Numbered from the stretch's first letter, positions 7,716-16,027 are shown. The stretch is DNA of 16,506 nucleotides from Thermus kawarayensis JCM 12314 (GCA_001311545.1 BBBL01000003.1:1-16506), one strand, 5' to 3'. The notes: generated by a model from the letters alone, not told the origin. A program made the numbers and translations.

Positions 7716-8354
7716 TTAATCCGCCGCCACCCCGGGCAGGGGGGAGAGGTAGCGGTAGCTGGGAAGGGGCTCCTGGAAGGAGATCCCCTCGAGCCTCTCG
7801 GCCAGGAGCACCAGGTTCTCCCCGGCGATGCGGGCGTCCTCCAGGAGCTCCGGGTTCTCCTTGAGGCTTCTCGTCCCCTTGCGGTGGGCGTAAACCAGGC
7901 CCAAGGGAGCCAGGACAAAGCCCATGTAGGAGAGGGGCAGAAGCATCTGGGAAAGGGCCTGGCTCGCCCCCTCCTCCTCGGCCACCGCCAGGAGGGCCAT
8001 GGGCTTCCCCAGGTTCAAAAGGCCCTGGTTCTCCATGGAGGTCATGCGTTCCAGAAGGGCCTTCATCCGGGCGGAGGCGCTAAACCAGTAGACCGGAGTG
8101 GCGAAGACCACGGCGTCGGCGGAAAGGATCCGTTCCGCCACCCTGCCGAACCCGTCCCAAGGCCCCTGCACGCAGGTCTCGGGGCCGCAGGAGGTGGGGT
8201 CTTGGGAGTAGTTCCCCGCGCAGAAGGGAAAGGGGTGCTTCACCAGGTCCAGGCGCTCGGTGAGGGCCCCCTTGCGCCTGGCCGCCTCCAGGACCTCGTC
8301 CAAAAGCTCCGCCGTAAACCCGTCCGTCCGTGCCGATGCGTTGACGCCGAGCAC
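7716..8354 (-). CDS. flavodoxin-fold NAD(P)H-dependent FMN reductase family protein
   Basis: This 212-residue protein has the NADPH-dependent FMN reductase / iron-sulfur flavoprotein fold. The N-terminal phosphate-binding loop is LGVNASARTDGFTAELL. The central strand and FMN-contact loop is ADAVVFATPVYWFSASARMK, followed by ALLERM. An insertion near residues 45-61 holds three cysteines spaced C-x10-C-x4-C, where iron-sulfur flavoproteins carry their cluster cysteines, but the spacing differs from the classical set. In-frame start is GTG 8354. An ATG at 8365 would extend the protein to MSYA-VLGVN if one base is missing, and that reads more naturally. The gene has its own promoter region with a palindrome. 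Substrate and physiological role are unknown. Confidence 0.82.
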   Translation of the reverse strand: MLGVNASARTDGFTAELLDEVLEAARRKGALTERLDLVKHPFPFCAGNYSQDPTSCGPETCVQGPWDGFGRVAERILSADAVVFATPVYWFSASARMKALLERMTSMENQGLLNLGKPMALLAVAEEEGASQALSQMLLPLSYMGFVLAPLGLVYAHRKGTRSLKENPELLEDARIAGENLVLLAERLEGISFQEPLPSYRYLSPLPGVAAD

Positions 8355-8380
8355 GCGTAGCTCATAAATATCACCCAGAC

Positions 8381-8400
8381 ACTAAACCGCCTTTAGTATA
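8381..8400 (-). promoter_or_regulatory. promoter -10 with overlapping palindromic operator candidate
   Basis: On the minus strand TATACT (8400-8395) is a good -10, about 30 bases before the likely flavoprotein start. A weak TTCCGC lies 17 bases upstream of it as a possible -35. A perfect inverted repeat, ACTAAA-N5-TTTAGT (8381-8397), shares bases with the -10 and covers the transcript start. That is a normal position for a repressor site. No regulator gene is adjacent. Confidence 0.5.
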
Positions 8401-8411
8401 GCATGCGCAAT

Positions 8412-9399
8412 CTAGGGGCGGAAGGCCCCGGCCACAAACTCCCCCATCCCCCGGGCCCGCACGGGGTATCCCCGGAAGACCCCTGCCCCCAGCACCGGGC
8501 CCTCCCAGTAGGCCACCCGGGTGGTCCGGGAAAGGACCTCCCCTTCCCGGAAAAGGGGCCTTAGGGCGAGGGAAAGCCCAGGGCCTTCCAGGCGCCAGGC
8601 CAGGGTGTAGGTGCGGCCCGAGGGGCTCGTCCAGGCCCCTTCGGGGAGGAAGGCGAGCTCTAGGGCCTCCACCCGCCCCCAAGGGTCCACCCGGCTACCC
8701 AGGACCTGCACCACCTTCCCCTCGCGGTCCTTCACCTGGTAGGCCATGAGCTCCGAGCCGTCGGAGAGGTGGAGGCCGAACCAGTCCCAGGTGGCCGAGA
8801 CCCCGGAAAGCTGCTCCCCCCACTGGTGGTCCAGCCAGGACTCCCCCTGGACCCCCTCCCCCAGCACCTGCCCGAAGGTCCCGGCCCGGGTGTAGGACTG
8901 GTAGTACATGCGCCCCGTCTCCTCCGTGCCCGAGTAGCCCGGGGGGTGGACCACGGGGGGGCTTAAGGGGCAGAAAGAGGAGGTCCACCCCGGGGGCCTG
9001 GAGGCGGAACCCCTCCCCCTCCCGGAAGAAGCGCCAACCCGCAAGCTCCAGCCTAGGTCCCGCCTCCGCCCGCCCCCTCGGGGCGAAGAGGTCCTGGTCG
9101 GAGACCTCCAGGAAGCGCCTTTCCCCGGTGCGGAGGTCGGTGAGGGCCAGGTGGGCGGCGTGGAAAGCCCCAAAGAGGCTTCCCGGAAGGCCCAGGATGC
9201 GGTAGGAAGGGGGGGCGTAGGCCTTGAAGAAGGCGAAGTGGAAGGCGTAGGGCTCCGCCCAGCCCGAGGCGTACCACCACTCCAGGGGGGCGGGCCTGGG
9301 GTCCCAGTCCTCGGGGTCGGGAAGCCGCCCGGGGTCCACCCCCAGGAGGGCGGGGGCGCAGGCGGCGAGGAGGAGGGCGAGGGGCCAAAGGCGCCTCAC
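8412..9399 (-). CDS. AttH/CrtC-family lipocalin-like lipoprotein
   Basis: This encodes a predicted lipoprotein of about 329 residues, related to AttH and carotenoid 1,2-hydratase (CrtC) family proteins. The signal MRRLWPLALLLAAC ends in a lipobox (LAAC). Family marks are the EWWYASGW motif near residue 40, AFHFAFFKAY, and GESWLDHQWGEQLSG with the conserved W-x-D-H-x-W-G. A frame break sits in a C run near 8957-8963 (two lost bases or one extra). GTG 9399 is the in-frame start. An ATG at 9407 would add MRP if one base is missing. The CrtC branch hydrates carotenoids, and Thermus makes carotenoid pigments, but nothing here shows that activity. The neighbour tatD is divergent and unrelated. Confidence 0.78.
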
Positions 9400-9424
9400 G
9401 GCCTCATGTTACCCATGTCCCCAA

Positions 9425-9447
9425 GGGCCCCATTGTAGATTGGGCCC
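9425..9447. promoter_or_regulatory. divergent start region attH-like / tatD with paired GGGCCC sites
   Basis: The 48 bases between the two starts hold TAGATT (9436-9441), 6 bases before the tatD ATG, consistent with a leaderless tatD mRNA. They also hold TACAAT on the minus strand (9437-9432), about 24 bases before the possible upstream ATG of the lipoprotein. Two GGGCCC sites (9425-9430 and 9442-9447) flank both boxes. -35 matches are poor. Confidence 0.35.
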
Positions 9448-10201
9448 ATGACCGACACCCATGCCCACCTGGACTTCCTGGAGCCCGAGGAGCTCGCCGA
9501 GGTAAGGGCCCACCTCCCAGGCTTCGGGCCGTCCTCACCCTGGGGGTGGACCCAAGCCGCTGGGAAAAGACCCTAAGCCTCGCCCAGGAAAATGTCTACG
9601 CCGCCCTTGGCCTCCACCCCACCAGCGCCCACCTCCTCTCCCCGGAGGTGGAGGAAGCCCTCCGCCACTACGCCCGCCACGAAAGGGTGCGGGCCATCGG
9701 GGAGACGGGGCTGGACTACCACTGGACCCCGGAGACCAGGGCCGCCCAGCTCCGGGCCCTGGACTTCCAGGCGGCCCTGGCGGAGAGCTCGGCCTCCCCC
9801 TGGTCCTCCACGTGCGAAGCCGGGACGGGAAGGCGGAGGAGGACCTCGCGGGGTGGCTCCTTCTCCACCGGCCCAAGCGGGCGGTCCTCCACGCCTTCTC
9901 CGGCCACCCCGCCCTGGAGGCGGCGGGCCTGGAGGTGGGGGCCTACTTCAGCTTCGCCGGCCCCCTCACCTACAAGAAAAACCTCGCCCTCCGCGAGGCC
10001 GCGGCCCGGCTCCCCGAGGAAAGGCTTCTGGTGGAGACCGACACCCCCTTCCTTCCCCCAGAACCCTTCCGGGGAAAGCGGAACCGCCCCCACTACGTGC
10101 GCTACACCCTTGAGAAGCTCGCCGAGGCGCGAGGGGTGGACTTCGCCGAGATGGAGGCCCGCACCGACGGAAACGCCCAGGTATGCTTTGGGTGGACATG
10201 A
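9448..10201 (+). CDS. tatD: TatD family metal-dependent deoxyribonuclease
   Basis: Restoring two one-base losses (about 9517 and 9790) gives about 251 residues, the normal TatD length. Metal-site residues are all present in order: the N-terminal TDTHAHLD (HxH), GETGLDY (Glu), a histidine in VLHVRSRDGK, a histidine in LHAFSGH, and aspartate in ETDTPFL. The PEPFRGKRNRPHYV segment is also typical. TatD proteins are TIM-barrel metallohydrolases with DNase or 3'-5' exonuclease activity, linked to DNA repair and turnover. The ATG at 9448 has no Shine-Dalgarno and a TAGATT box 6 bases upstream, so it may be leaderless. The stop overlaps the ATG of the next gene (ATGA), which points to translational coupling with the PLD-type protein. 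Confidence 0.9.
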
Positions 10202-11494
10202 GGCGCCTTTGGGTCTTCCTCTGGTTTTTGGGCCTGGGCCTGGCGGCGCCCCGCCTGGTGGTGGAGCCCGAGGACGGGGTGAGGCCCCTCCTGGACCTCA
10301 TCGCCTCCGCCCGGGAGGAAATCCTGGTCAAGATGTACCTCTGGACCCCAAGCCGCATGGACGTGGTGGAGGCCCTGGGCGAGGCGGCGAAGCGGGGGGT
10401 GAGGGTGAGGGTCCTCCTGGAACGGGAGCCCTCGGGGGCCGGGTGGACCTCACCGTGTACCAGGCCCTGAAGGAGCGGGGGGTGGAGGTCAGGCTCACCA
10501 CGCCCTTCCGCTTCGTCTTCGTGCACGAAAAGAGCCTGGTGGTGGACCGCAAGCTGGCCTGGGTGGGGACCATGAACCTCACGGGAAGCTCCTTCGGTGC
10601 CAACCGGGAGTACGCCCTCCTCCTGGACGACCCCAAACAGGTGGCCGAGATCGCCCGGGTCTTTGAAGCCGACTGGGGAGGGGAAAGGCTGGACCTCTCC
10701 CGGGCGCTCCTCGTCTGGTCCCCGAGCCGCGTCCTTGGTGGGGTCAAGGAGGGGAACGCCCGGGAGGTGCTCCTCGGCCTCATCCGGGGAGCCAAAAAGG
10801 AGCTCTTCCTGGAGCACCAGGCCATGGCCGACCCCGAGGTGGTGGAGGCCCTGAAGGAGGCCCTGAGCCGGGGGGTGCAGGTCAGGATCCTGGGAAGCCC
10901 CCAGGAGCCGGGGGACACCTACTTCCTGGAGGGGGCCCTGGCCCTGAGGGCCGCCGGGGCCTTGGTGCGCTTTCTGCCCGACCCTTACGTCCACGCCAAG
11001 GTCCTGGTGCGGGATAAGGAAGAAGCCCTTCTGGGGAGCCACAACCTGAGCGCCAACTCCCTGAACGCCAACCGGGAGCTCTCGGTGCGCTTCACCGCCC
11101 AAGAGGCACCCGAGGCCTTCCAAAGGCTCCTTTCCGTGATGGAAGGGGACTGGCAGAGGGCCCTCCCGGAAAACCCCTTCGCCCTCCCCCCGGTAGAAGG
11201 GGTGATCCCCTGGCAGGAGGCCCCTCGCTACTTCGGCCGCATGGCCACGGTGGAAGGGGTGATCCAGGCGGTGGAGGACCGGGGTTCGGTGGCCTTTTTG
11301 CGGTTCGGCCCCGGGGAGAGCGACCTTAGGCTCGTGGTCTTCCCCAGAAGCTACGGCCTCTTCGCCCAGCCTTTCCCCCAGAGCTACCTGGCAAGAAGGT
11401 GCGGGCCAGGGGGCGGATCGTCCTCTACGCCGGGTATTACGAGATCGTTCTGGAGGGCCCGGAAGCCCTCGAGGTGCTGGATGGAGGCCCTTAA
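10198..11494 (+). CDS. secreted phospholipase D-family protein with C-terminal OB-like domain
   Basis: This protein has about 432 residues after restoring two single losses (about 10435 and 11393). A signal peptide (MRRLWVFLWFLGLGLAAPR) leads into two PLD halves. The catalytic HxK(x)4D motifs are HEKSLVVD in the first half and HAKVLVRD in the second, each followed by an N-containing segment (GTMNLTGSS and GSHNLSANS). The last 110 residues look like an OB-fold: GRMATVEGVIQAVEDRG, then GKKVRARGRIVLYAGYYEI and VLEGPEALEVL. Such a domain next to PLD suggests nucleic-acid binding, hence a secreted or periplasmic nuclease. A phospholipase cannot be excluded. Translation is coupled to tatD by ATGA, and the 3' end overlaps the next gene by 14 bases. 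Confidence 0.85.
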
Positions 11495-11779
11495 GGCCCT
11501 GGGCTACGAGGTGAGCCCCATAGAAGGGGGCTTCTACGGGGAAAAGCGCCGGGGCGGGGTGGTCTACCAGGTCTTCTACTCGGAGGAGGGCGACCTGCGC
11601 CTGAGGCGGAAACGCCTCCTCCGGGAGGAGGCCCACCCCCTGGTCCTGGCGGGGGTGGAGGGGGAGTGGGCGGCCCGCTTAGAGGTGGAGGAGAACTTCT
11701 TCGCCGTGGCCCGTCCCGAAGACCTCCCCCCCTGGTCCTGGCCTTTGAGCGGCTTGACCTCGAGGGCCCAAACCCCTAA
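11481..11779 (+). CDS. small protein of unknown function (99 residues)
   Basis: The ATG at 11481 lies inside the 3' end of the PLD gene (14-base overlap), so the two are probably translated together. The frame carries one lost C near 11733. With it restored the protein ends ...PPLVLAFERLDLEGPNP at TAA 11777. It is rich in charged residues and Val/Leu, with alternating patterns such as GGVVYQVFYSEEGDLRLRRK and EWAARLEVEENFFAVARPED that suggest beta strands. There is no signal peptide, membrane segment or cysteine. I do not recognise a family. Its position at the end of the tatD-PLD operon suggests a related job. Its last codons contain the -35 box for the synthetase promoter. Confidence 0.65.
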
Positions 11780-11782
11780 ACT
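11754..11782 (+). promoter_or_regulatory. sigma-A type promoter for the aspS2 leader
   Basis: TTGACC (11754-11759) and TAAACT (11777-11782) are separated by exactly 17 bases, the best promoter match in the window. The transcript would start near 11786-11790, 3-7 bases before a short reading frame at 11793 and about 95 bases before the synthetase start codon. Confidence 0.6.
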
Positions 11783-11792
11783 TAAGCCCAAC

Positions 11793-11819
11793 ATGCGCCC
11801 GCGCCGCGACAACGGCTAG
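11793..11819 (+). CDS. putative leader peptide MRPRRDNG
   Basis: This eight-codon frame (ATG to TAG) begins 3-7 bases after the predicted transcript start, so it could be translated as a leaderless mRNA. Codons 6 and 7 are Asp (GAC) and Asn (AAC). The downstream enzyme makes Asp-tRNA(Asp) and Asp-tRNA(Asn). The stop sits immediately before the first arm of the alternative hairpins. Such a short frame can arise by chance, and the claim rests on its position and its Asp-Asn pair. Confidence 0.4.
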   Translation: MRPRRDNG

Positions 11820-11844
11820 CGGGGGGCAGGAGGAAGCCCCCCCG
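11819..11844 (+). promoter_or_regulatory. alternative (antiterminator-like) hairpin in the aspS2 leader
   Basis: GCGGGGGGC (11819-11827) can pair with GCCCCCCCG (11836-11844), leaving one C bulged and an 8-base purine loop. This uses the left arm of the stronger hairpin at 11835-11865, so only one of the two can form. The left arm can also pair weakly with CCCGC in the leader reading frame. Confidence 0.45.
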
Positions 11845-11865
11845 GTCCCTTGGGCCGGGGGGGCT
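11835..11865 (+). terminator. strong GC hairpin upstream of aspS2
   Basis: A perfect 11-bp stem AGCCCCCCCGG / CCGGGGGGGCT encloses a 9-base loop. It ends 7 bases before the AAGGAGG ribosome-binding site of aspS2 (11873-11879). It may terminate transcripts from the tatD operon, or act as the off-structure of an attenuator. No U-run follows, so termination is not certain. Confidence 0.6.
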
Positions 11866-11883
11866 AAGGCTTAAGGAGGAAAG

Positions 11884-13149
11884 ATGCGGGTACTGGTCAA
11901 GGACTTGCGGGCACACGTGGGCGAGGAGGTGGAGCTTCTGGGCTTCCTCACTGGCGGAGGGATTTGGGAAGGGTCCAGTTCCTCCTCCTTCGGGACCGAA
12001 GCGGGGTGGTGCAGGTGGTGACGGGGGGGCAACGGCTACCCCTCCCCGAATCCTCTGCGGGTGCGGGGGGTGGTGGTGCGAAGCGAGAAGGCCCCGGGGG
12101 GCCTCGAGGTCCAGGCCAAGGAGGTGGAGGTCCTCTCCCCGGCCCTCGAGCCCACCCCGGTGGAGATCCCCAAAGAAGAGTGGCGGGCGAACCCCGACAC
12201 CCTCCTGGAGTACCGTTACGTCACCCTAAGGGGGGAGAAGGCCCGCGCCCCCCTCAAGGTCCAGGCCGCCCTGGTGCGGGGCTTCCGCCGCTATTTAGAC
12301 CGGCAGGACTTCACCGAGATCTTCACCCCCAAGGTGGTCCGGGCGGGAGCCGAGGGGGGAAGCGGACTTTTCGGGGTGGACTACTTCGAAAAAAAGGGCC
12401 TACCTCGCCCAGTCCCCCCAGCTTTACAAGCAGATCATGGTGGGGGTCTTTGAACGGGTCTACGAGGTGGCCCCGGTGTGGCGCATGGAGGAGCACCACA
12501 CGAGCCGCCACCTGAACGAGTACCTCTCCCTGGACGTGGAGATGGGCTTCATCGCGGACGAGGAGGACCTGATGCGGCTGGAGGAAGCCCTCCTCGCCGA
12601 GATGCTGGAGGAGGCCCTGAACACGGCCGGGAACGAGATCCGCCTCCTGGGGGCACGTGGCCCTCCTTCCCCCAGGACATCCCCCGCCTCACCCACGCCG
12701 AGGCCAAAAGGATCCTCAAAGAGGAGCTCGGCTACCCCGTGGGCCAGGACCTCTCCGAGGAGGCGGAGCGCCTCCTCGGAGAGTACGCCAAGGAACGCTG
12801 GGGCTCGGACTGGCTCTTCGTCACCCGCTACCCCCGTTCCGTCCGCCCCTTTTACACCTACCCCGAGGAGGACGGCACCACGAGGAGCTTTGACCTGCTC
12901 TTCCGCGGCCTGGAGATCACCTCGGGGGGCCAGCGCATCCACCGCTACGAGGAGCTCTTGGAAAGCCTAAAGGCCAAGGGCATGGACCCCGAGGCCTTCC
13001 AAGGGTACCTGGAGGTCTTCAAGTACGGCATGCCCCCCCACGGGGGGTTCGCCATCGGGGCCGAGCGCCTCACCCAGAAGCTTTTGGGCCTCCCCAACGT
13101 GCGCTACGCCCGCGCCTTCCCCCGGGACCGGCACCGGCTCACGCCTTAA
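11884..13149 (+). CDS. aspS2: non-discriminating archaeal-type aspartyl-tRNA synthetase (AspRS2)
   Basis: Repair gives 422 residues, the size I recall for T. thermophilus AspRS2, and the sequence agrees closely with it. Repair requires four lost bases (near 11952, two near 12053, and 12654) and one extra A near 12395. An N-terminal OB domain (GEEVELLGFLHWRRDLG, then VQFLLLRDRSGVVQVV) binds the anticodon. The class II core follows: AEGGSGLFGVDYFEK and YLAQSPQLYKQ, motif 2 in VWRMEEHHTSRHLNEYLS, and motif 3 in GGFAIGAERLTQKLLG. The archaeal type charges both tRNA(Asp) and tRNA(Asn). The Asp-tRNA(Asn) is then amidated by GatCAB, which is how T. thermophilus makes asparagine. ATG 11884 has AAGGAGG 4 bases upstream. 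A 5' leader with hairpins precedes it. Confidence 0.93.
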
Positions 13150-13155
13150 AGCAAA

Positions 13156-13178
13156 GCGCCCCGGGCTTCCCGGGGCGC
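13156..13178. terminator. bidirectional terminator between aspS2 and sdhB
   Basis: A perfect 10-bp stem, GCGCCCCGGG-ctt-CCCGGGGCGC, lies in the 43-base gap between the convergent aspS2 and sdhB ends. It begins 7 bases after the aspS2 stop and is symmetric, so it can serve both strands. No clear T-run follows. Confidence 0.75.
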
Positions 13179-13192
13179 GCCCCTTAGCGCCT

Positions 13193-13890
13193 TTAGAAGC
13201 GGTCCATGAGGATCGCCCGCTTGACCTCCTCAATCAGCTGGGTCACGGGGATGTCCCGGGGGCAGGCCTCGGTGCAGTTGTAGGCGGTGCGGCACCGCCA
13301 CACCCCGCTCCCCGAGCCCAGGGCCTTGAAGCGCTCCCGCTTTCCGCGGTCGCGGGAGTCAAAGATGAAGCGGTGGGCCTGGACGATGGCCGCAGGTCCC
13401 AGATAGGTGCCGTTCACCCAGAAGACGGGGCAGCTGGTGGTGCAGCTGGCGCAGAGGATGCACTTGGTGCCGTGGTCAAAGCGCTCCCTCTCCTCGGGGG
13501 ACTGGAGGCGCTCCCGCTGGGGCGGGGGCTCGTCGTTGATGAGGAAGGGCTTCACCGCCCGGTAGGCGGCGAAAAAGGGCTCCATGTCCACGATGAGGTC
13601 CTTCTCCACCGGCAGGCCCCGGATGGGCTCCACGGTGATGAGGCTCCCCAGTTCCTTCACCAGGGTCTTGCAGGCCAGGCGGTTTTTCCCGTTGATGAGC
13701 ATGGCGTCGGAGCCGCAGATGCCGTGGCCGCAGCTTCTGCGGAAGGCCAGGGTGCCGTCCTGGTCCCACTTCACCTTGTGCAAGAGGTCCAGGACCGGTC
13801 CCAGGGCTCGGCCTCCACCTGGTAGGTCTCCCAGCGGGGCCTCGAGTCCTTCTGGGGATCAAAGCGGAGGATCTTCAGGGTAACCTGCAT
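13193..13890 (-). CDS. sdhB: succinate dehydrogenase iron-sulfur subunit
   Basis: SdhB carries electrons from the FAD of SdhA to quinone through three Fe-S clusters. It is a peripheral subunit on the cytoplasmic face of the membrane. Restoring one lost base near 13790 gives about 232 residues. The [2Fe-2S] site is SCGHGICGSDAMLINGKNRL followed by AC; Asp replaces the third cysteine of many homologues, as it does in E. coli. The other clusters use CILCASCTTSCPV and CRTAYNCTEACP. The start is ATG 13890 (MQVTLKILRFDP). GGAGG lies 5-9 bases upstream and overlaps the sdhA stop region, with an 8-base gap between the genes. It is the last gene of sdhCDAB and ends just before a terminator hairpin. 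Confidence 0.95.
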
Positions 13891-13898
13891 CCTGCCTC

Positions 13899-15630
13899 CT
13901 AGTAGGTGCGGGCCTTGGGCTCAAAGCGGCCCAGGACCACGGGCTTGTAACGGAAGGCCACCTTGCCGTCTTCCACCTTGTAGGCCAGGGTGTGCTTGAG
14001 CCAGTTCTGGTCGTCCCGCTCGGGGTAGTCCTCCCGGGCGTGGGCCCCCCGGGACTCGGTGCGGTTGAGGGCCGAGTGCACCAAGGCCTCGGAGACCTCG
14101 AGGAGGTACCCAAGCTCCAGGGCCTCCACCAGCTCGGTGTTGTAGGCGTCCCCCTTGTCGTCAATGGAGATCCGCTTGTAGCGGTCCATGAGCTCCTTCA
14201 AGACCTCCACCTGCTTCTTGAGGAGGTCCCCGGTGCGGAAGACCGAGGCGTGGTCCATCATGCTCTGTTGCAGCTCGGCCCGAAGGACCGCCACCTTCTC
14301 CTTGCCGGTGGAGTTCTTGATGCGCTCTATGCGCTCGCGGCTCTCCCCCAGGTGCTCCTCGGTGAGCTCGTGGTAGTCGGCGTCCTTGGCGAAGCGGGCG
14401 GCGTGGATTCCGGCGCGGCGGCCGAAGACCACGAGGTCCCCCAAGGAGTTGGTGCCCAGGCGGTTCGCCCCGTGGAGGCTCACGCAGGCCGCCTCCCCGG
14501 CGGCGTAGAGGCCGGGGACACGGTGTTCTTCTCGTCCCGGATCACCTGGCCCCAGAGGGTGGTGGGGATCCCCCCATGGCGTAGTGGGCGGTGGGCATCA
14601 CCGGCACGGGCTCTTTGAGGGGGTCCACCCCCAGGTAGATGCGGCTGAACTCGGTGATGTCGGGAAGCTTCTTCTCAATGACCTCGGGGGGCAGGTGGGT
14701 GAGGTCCAAGAGGACGTGGTCCTTCTTGGGGCCCACGCCCCTTCCCTCCCGCACCTCCAGGTACATGGCCCGGGAGACCATGTCCCTGGGGGCCAGGTCC
14801 TTGATGGTGGGGGCGTAGCGCTCCATGAAGCGCTCGCCCAGGGCGTTCCTCAGGATCCCTCCCTCGCCCCGGGCCCCCTCGGTGAGGAGGATGCCCAAGG
14901 GGTAAAGCCCCGTGGGGTGGAACTGGTAAAACTCCATGTCCTCCAGGGGAAGCCCCTTGCGGTAGAGGATGGCCTGCAGGTCCCCGGTGAGGGTGTAGGC
15001 GTTGGAGGTCACCTTGTAGATGCGGCCAAAGCCCCCCGAGGCGATGACGATGGCCTTGGCCTCAAAGAGGTGGAGTTCCCCGGTGGCCAGCTCCAAGGCC
15101 ACGAGGCCCTTGGCCACGCCGTCCTCAATGATGACGTCCGTGACGTGGAACTCGTTGTAGAAGGTGATGCCCGCCTTGACGCACTGCTGGTAGAGGGTCT
15201 GGAGGATCATGTGCCCGGTGCGGTCGGCGGCGTGGGCCGCCCGGTGCACCGGGGCCTTGCCCCAGTCCTTGGTGTGCCCCCCGAAGCGGCGCTGGGCGAT
15301 CTTGCCGCTTGGGAGGCGGTCAAAGGGGAGGCCCATGTGCTCCAGCTCAATCACCGCCTCAATGACCTCCTTGGCGAAGACCTCGGCGGCGTCCTGGTCC
15401 GTGAGGTAATCCCCCCCCTTGACCGTGTCAAACATGTGCCATTCCCAGTGATCCTCCTCCACGTTGCCTAGGGCGGCCCCTATCCCGCCCTGGGCCGCCC
15501 CCGTGTGGCTTCGCGTGGGGTAGAGTTTGGAGACCACCGCCACGTCCGCACCCTCTCTGGCCGCATACAAGGCGGTGGCGAGGCCCGCCCCGCCCGCGCC
15601 CACCACGATGACCTCGTGCCTGTGCGCCAT
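13899..15630 (-). CDS. sdhA: succinate dehydrogenase flavoprotein subunit
   Basis: SdhA oxidises succinate to fumarate with covalently bound FAD. Restoring two lost bases (about 14572 and 14521) gives about 577 residues, the normal size. The N-terminal dinucleotide fold is [20 protein letters not shown]. The FAD-linking histidine is H42 in SHTGAAQGG. Active-site segments are [26 protein letters not shown], and [18 protein letters not shown] with [10 protein letters not shown]. The C-terminal helical domain ends [11 protein letters not shown] 15630 follows the sdhD stop by a single base, so translation is coupled. It is the third gene of the operon. Confidence 0.96.
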
Positions 15631-15631
15631 A

Positions 15632-16027
15632 TCACTTCACCCCGAAGTCGTGGTTCAAAAGGGAAAGGCTTCCCAGGAGGAACAAAAAGGCGATGAGGCT
15701 GTAGAGCACCGCCTTGGTCCAGAAGCGCTTCGCGGGGTCCCGCACCCAGTCGTCCAGCACGTAGCGAAGCCCGTTGGCCCCGTGCAAGAGGCCCAGGGCC
15801 AGGATCAGGAGATCGTAGAGCTTCCAGGTGGTCTGGGAAAGTCTCTTGGCCACGTAGTCGTAGTTGATGGAGTTGAGGTCGGTAAGAACGGCGTTCATCC
15901 ACATGTGGCCGATGAGGAGGAAGACCAGCACCACCCCGCTGATGCGCATGAAAACCCACCAGTAGAGCTCCAGGTTGGTGCTGGCCTCGAGCCTCGCCTC
16001 CTGGTACCGCTTGGACTTAATCGCCAT
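15632..16027 (-). CDS. sdhD: succinate dehydrogenase membrane anchor subunit D
   Basis: This is an unbroken 131-residue membrane protein. Three hydrophobic segments are visible: about 25-50 (WWVFMRISGVVLVFLLIGHM), 68-90 (KLYDLLILALGLLHGANGL) and 103-123 (AVLYSLIAFLFLLGSLSLL). Histidines H42 in LIGHMWMN and H83 in LLHGANG are placed as possible haem b ligands. With SdhC it anchors SdhAB and forms the quinone site. ATG 16027 overlaps the sdhC stop by 11 bases, and its stop is one base from the sdhA ATG. Assignment as D rather than C rests on gene order and the GLRYVL segment. Confidence 0.88.
   Translation of the reverse strand: MAIKSKRYQEARLEASTNLELYWWVFMRISGVVLVFLLIGHMWMNAVLTDLNSINYDYVAKRLSQTTWKLYDLLILALGLLHGANGLRYVLDDWVRDPAKRFWTKAVLYSLIAFLFLLGSLSLLNHDFGVK

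Noticed and set aside
9966..11636. 556-codon minus-strand frame opposite the PLD gene
   Set aside because: High-GC shadow with low-complexity Gly/Pro/His/Leu content and no recognisable motif; the plus strand holds two catalytic HKD motifs.
9546..11819. One long open frame that appears to fuse TatD, a PLD protein and a third protein into 757 residues
   Set aside because: It is an artefact of lost bases bringing three overlapping genes into one frame. Metal-site and HKD motifs only line up when the true frames and the ATGA junction are used.
11786..11883. T-box riboswitch upstream of the synthetase
   Set aside because: The leader is only about 95 bases. I find no long specifier-loop stem and no clear T-box core sequence.
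14500..14580. Split or pseudogenised sdhA
   Set aside because: Two single-G losses explain the breaks and every catalytic segment is intact; true loss of complex II in an otherwise perfect operon is unlikely.
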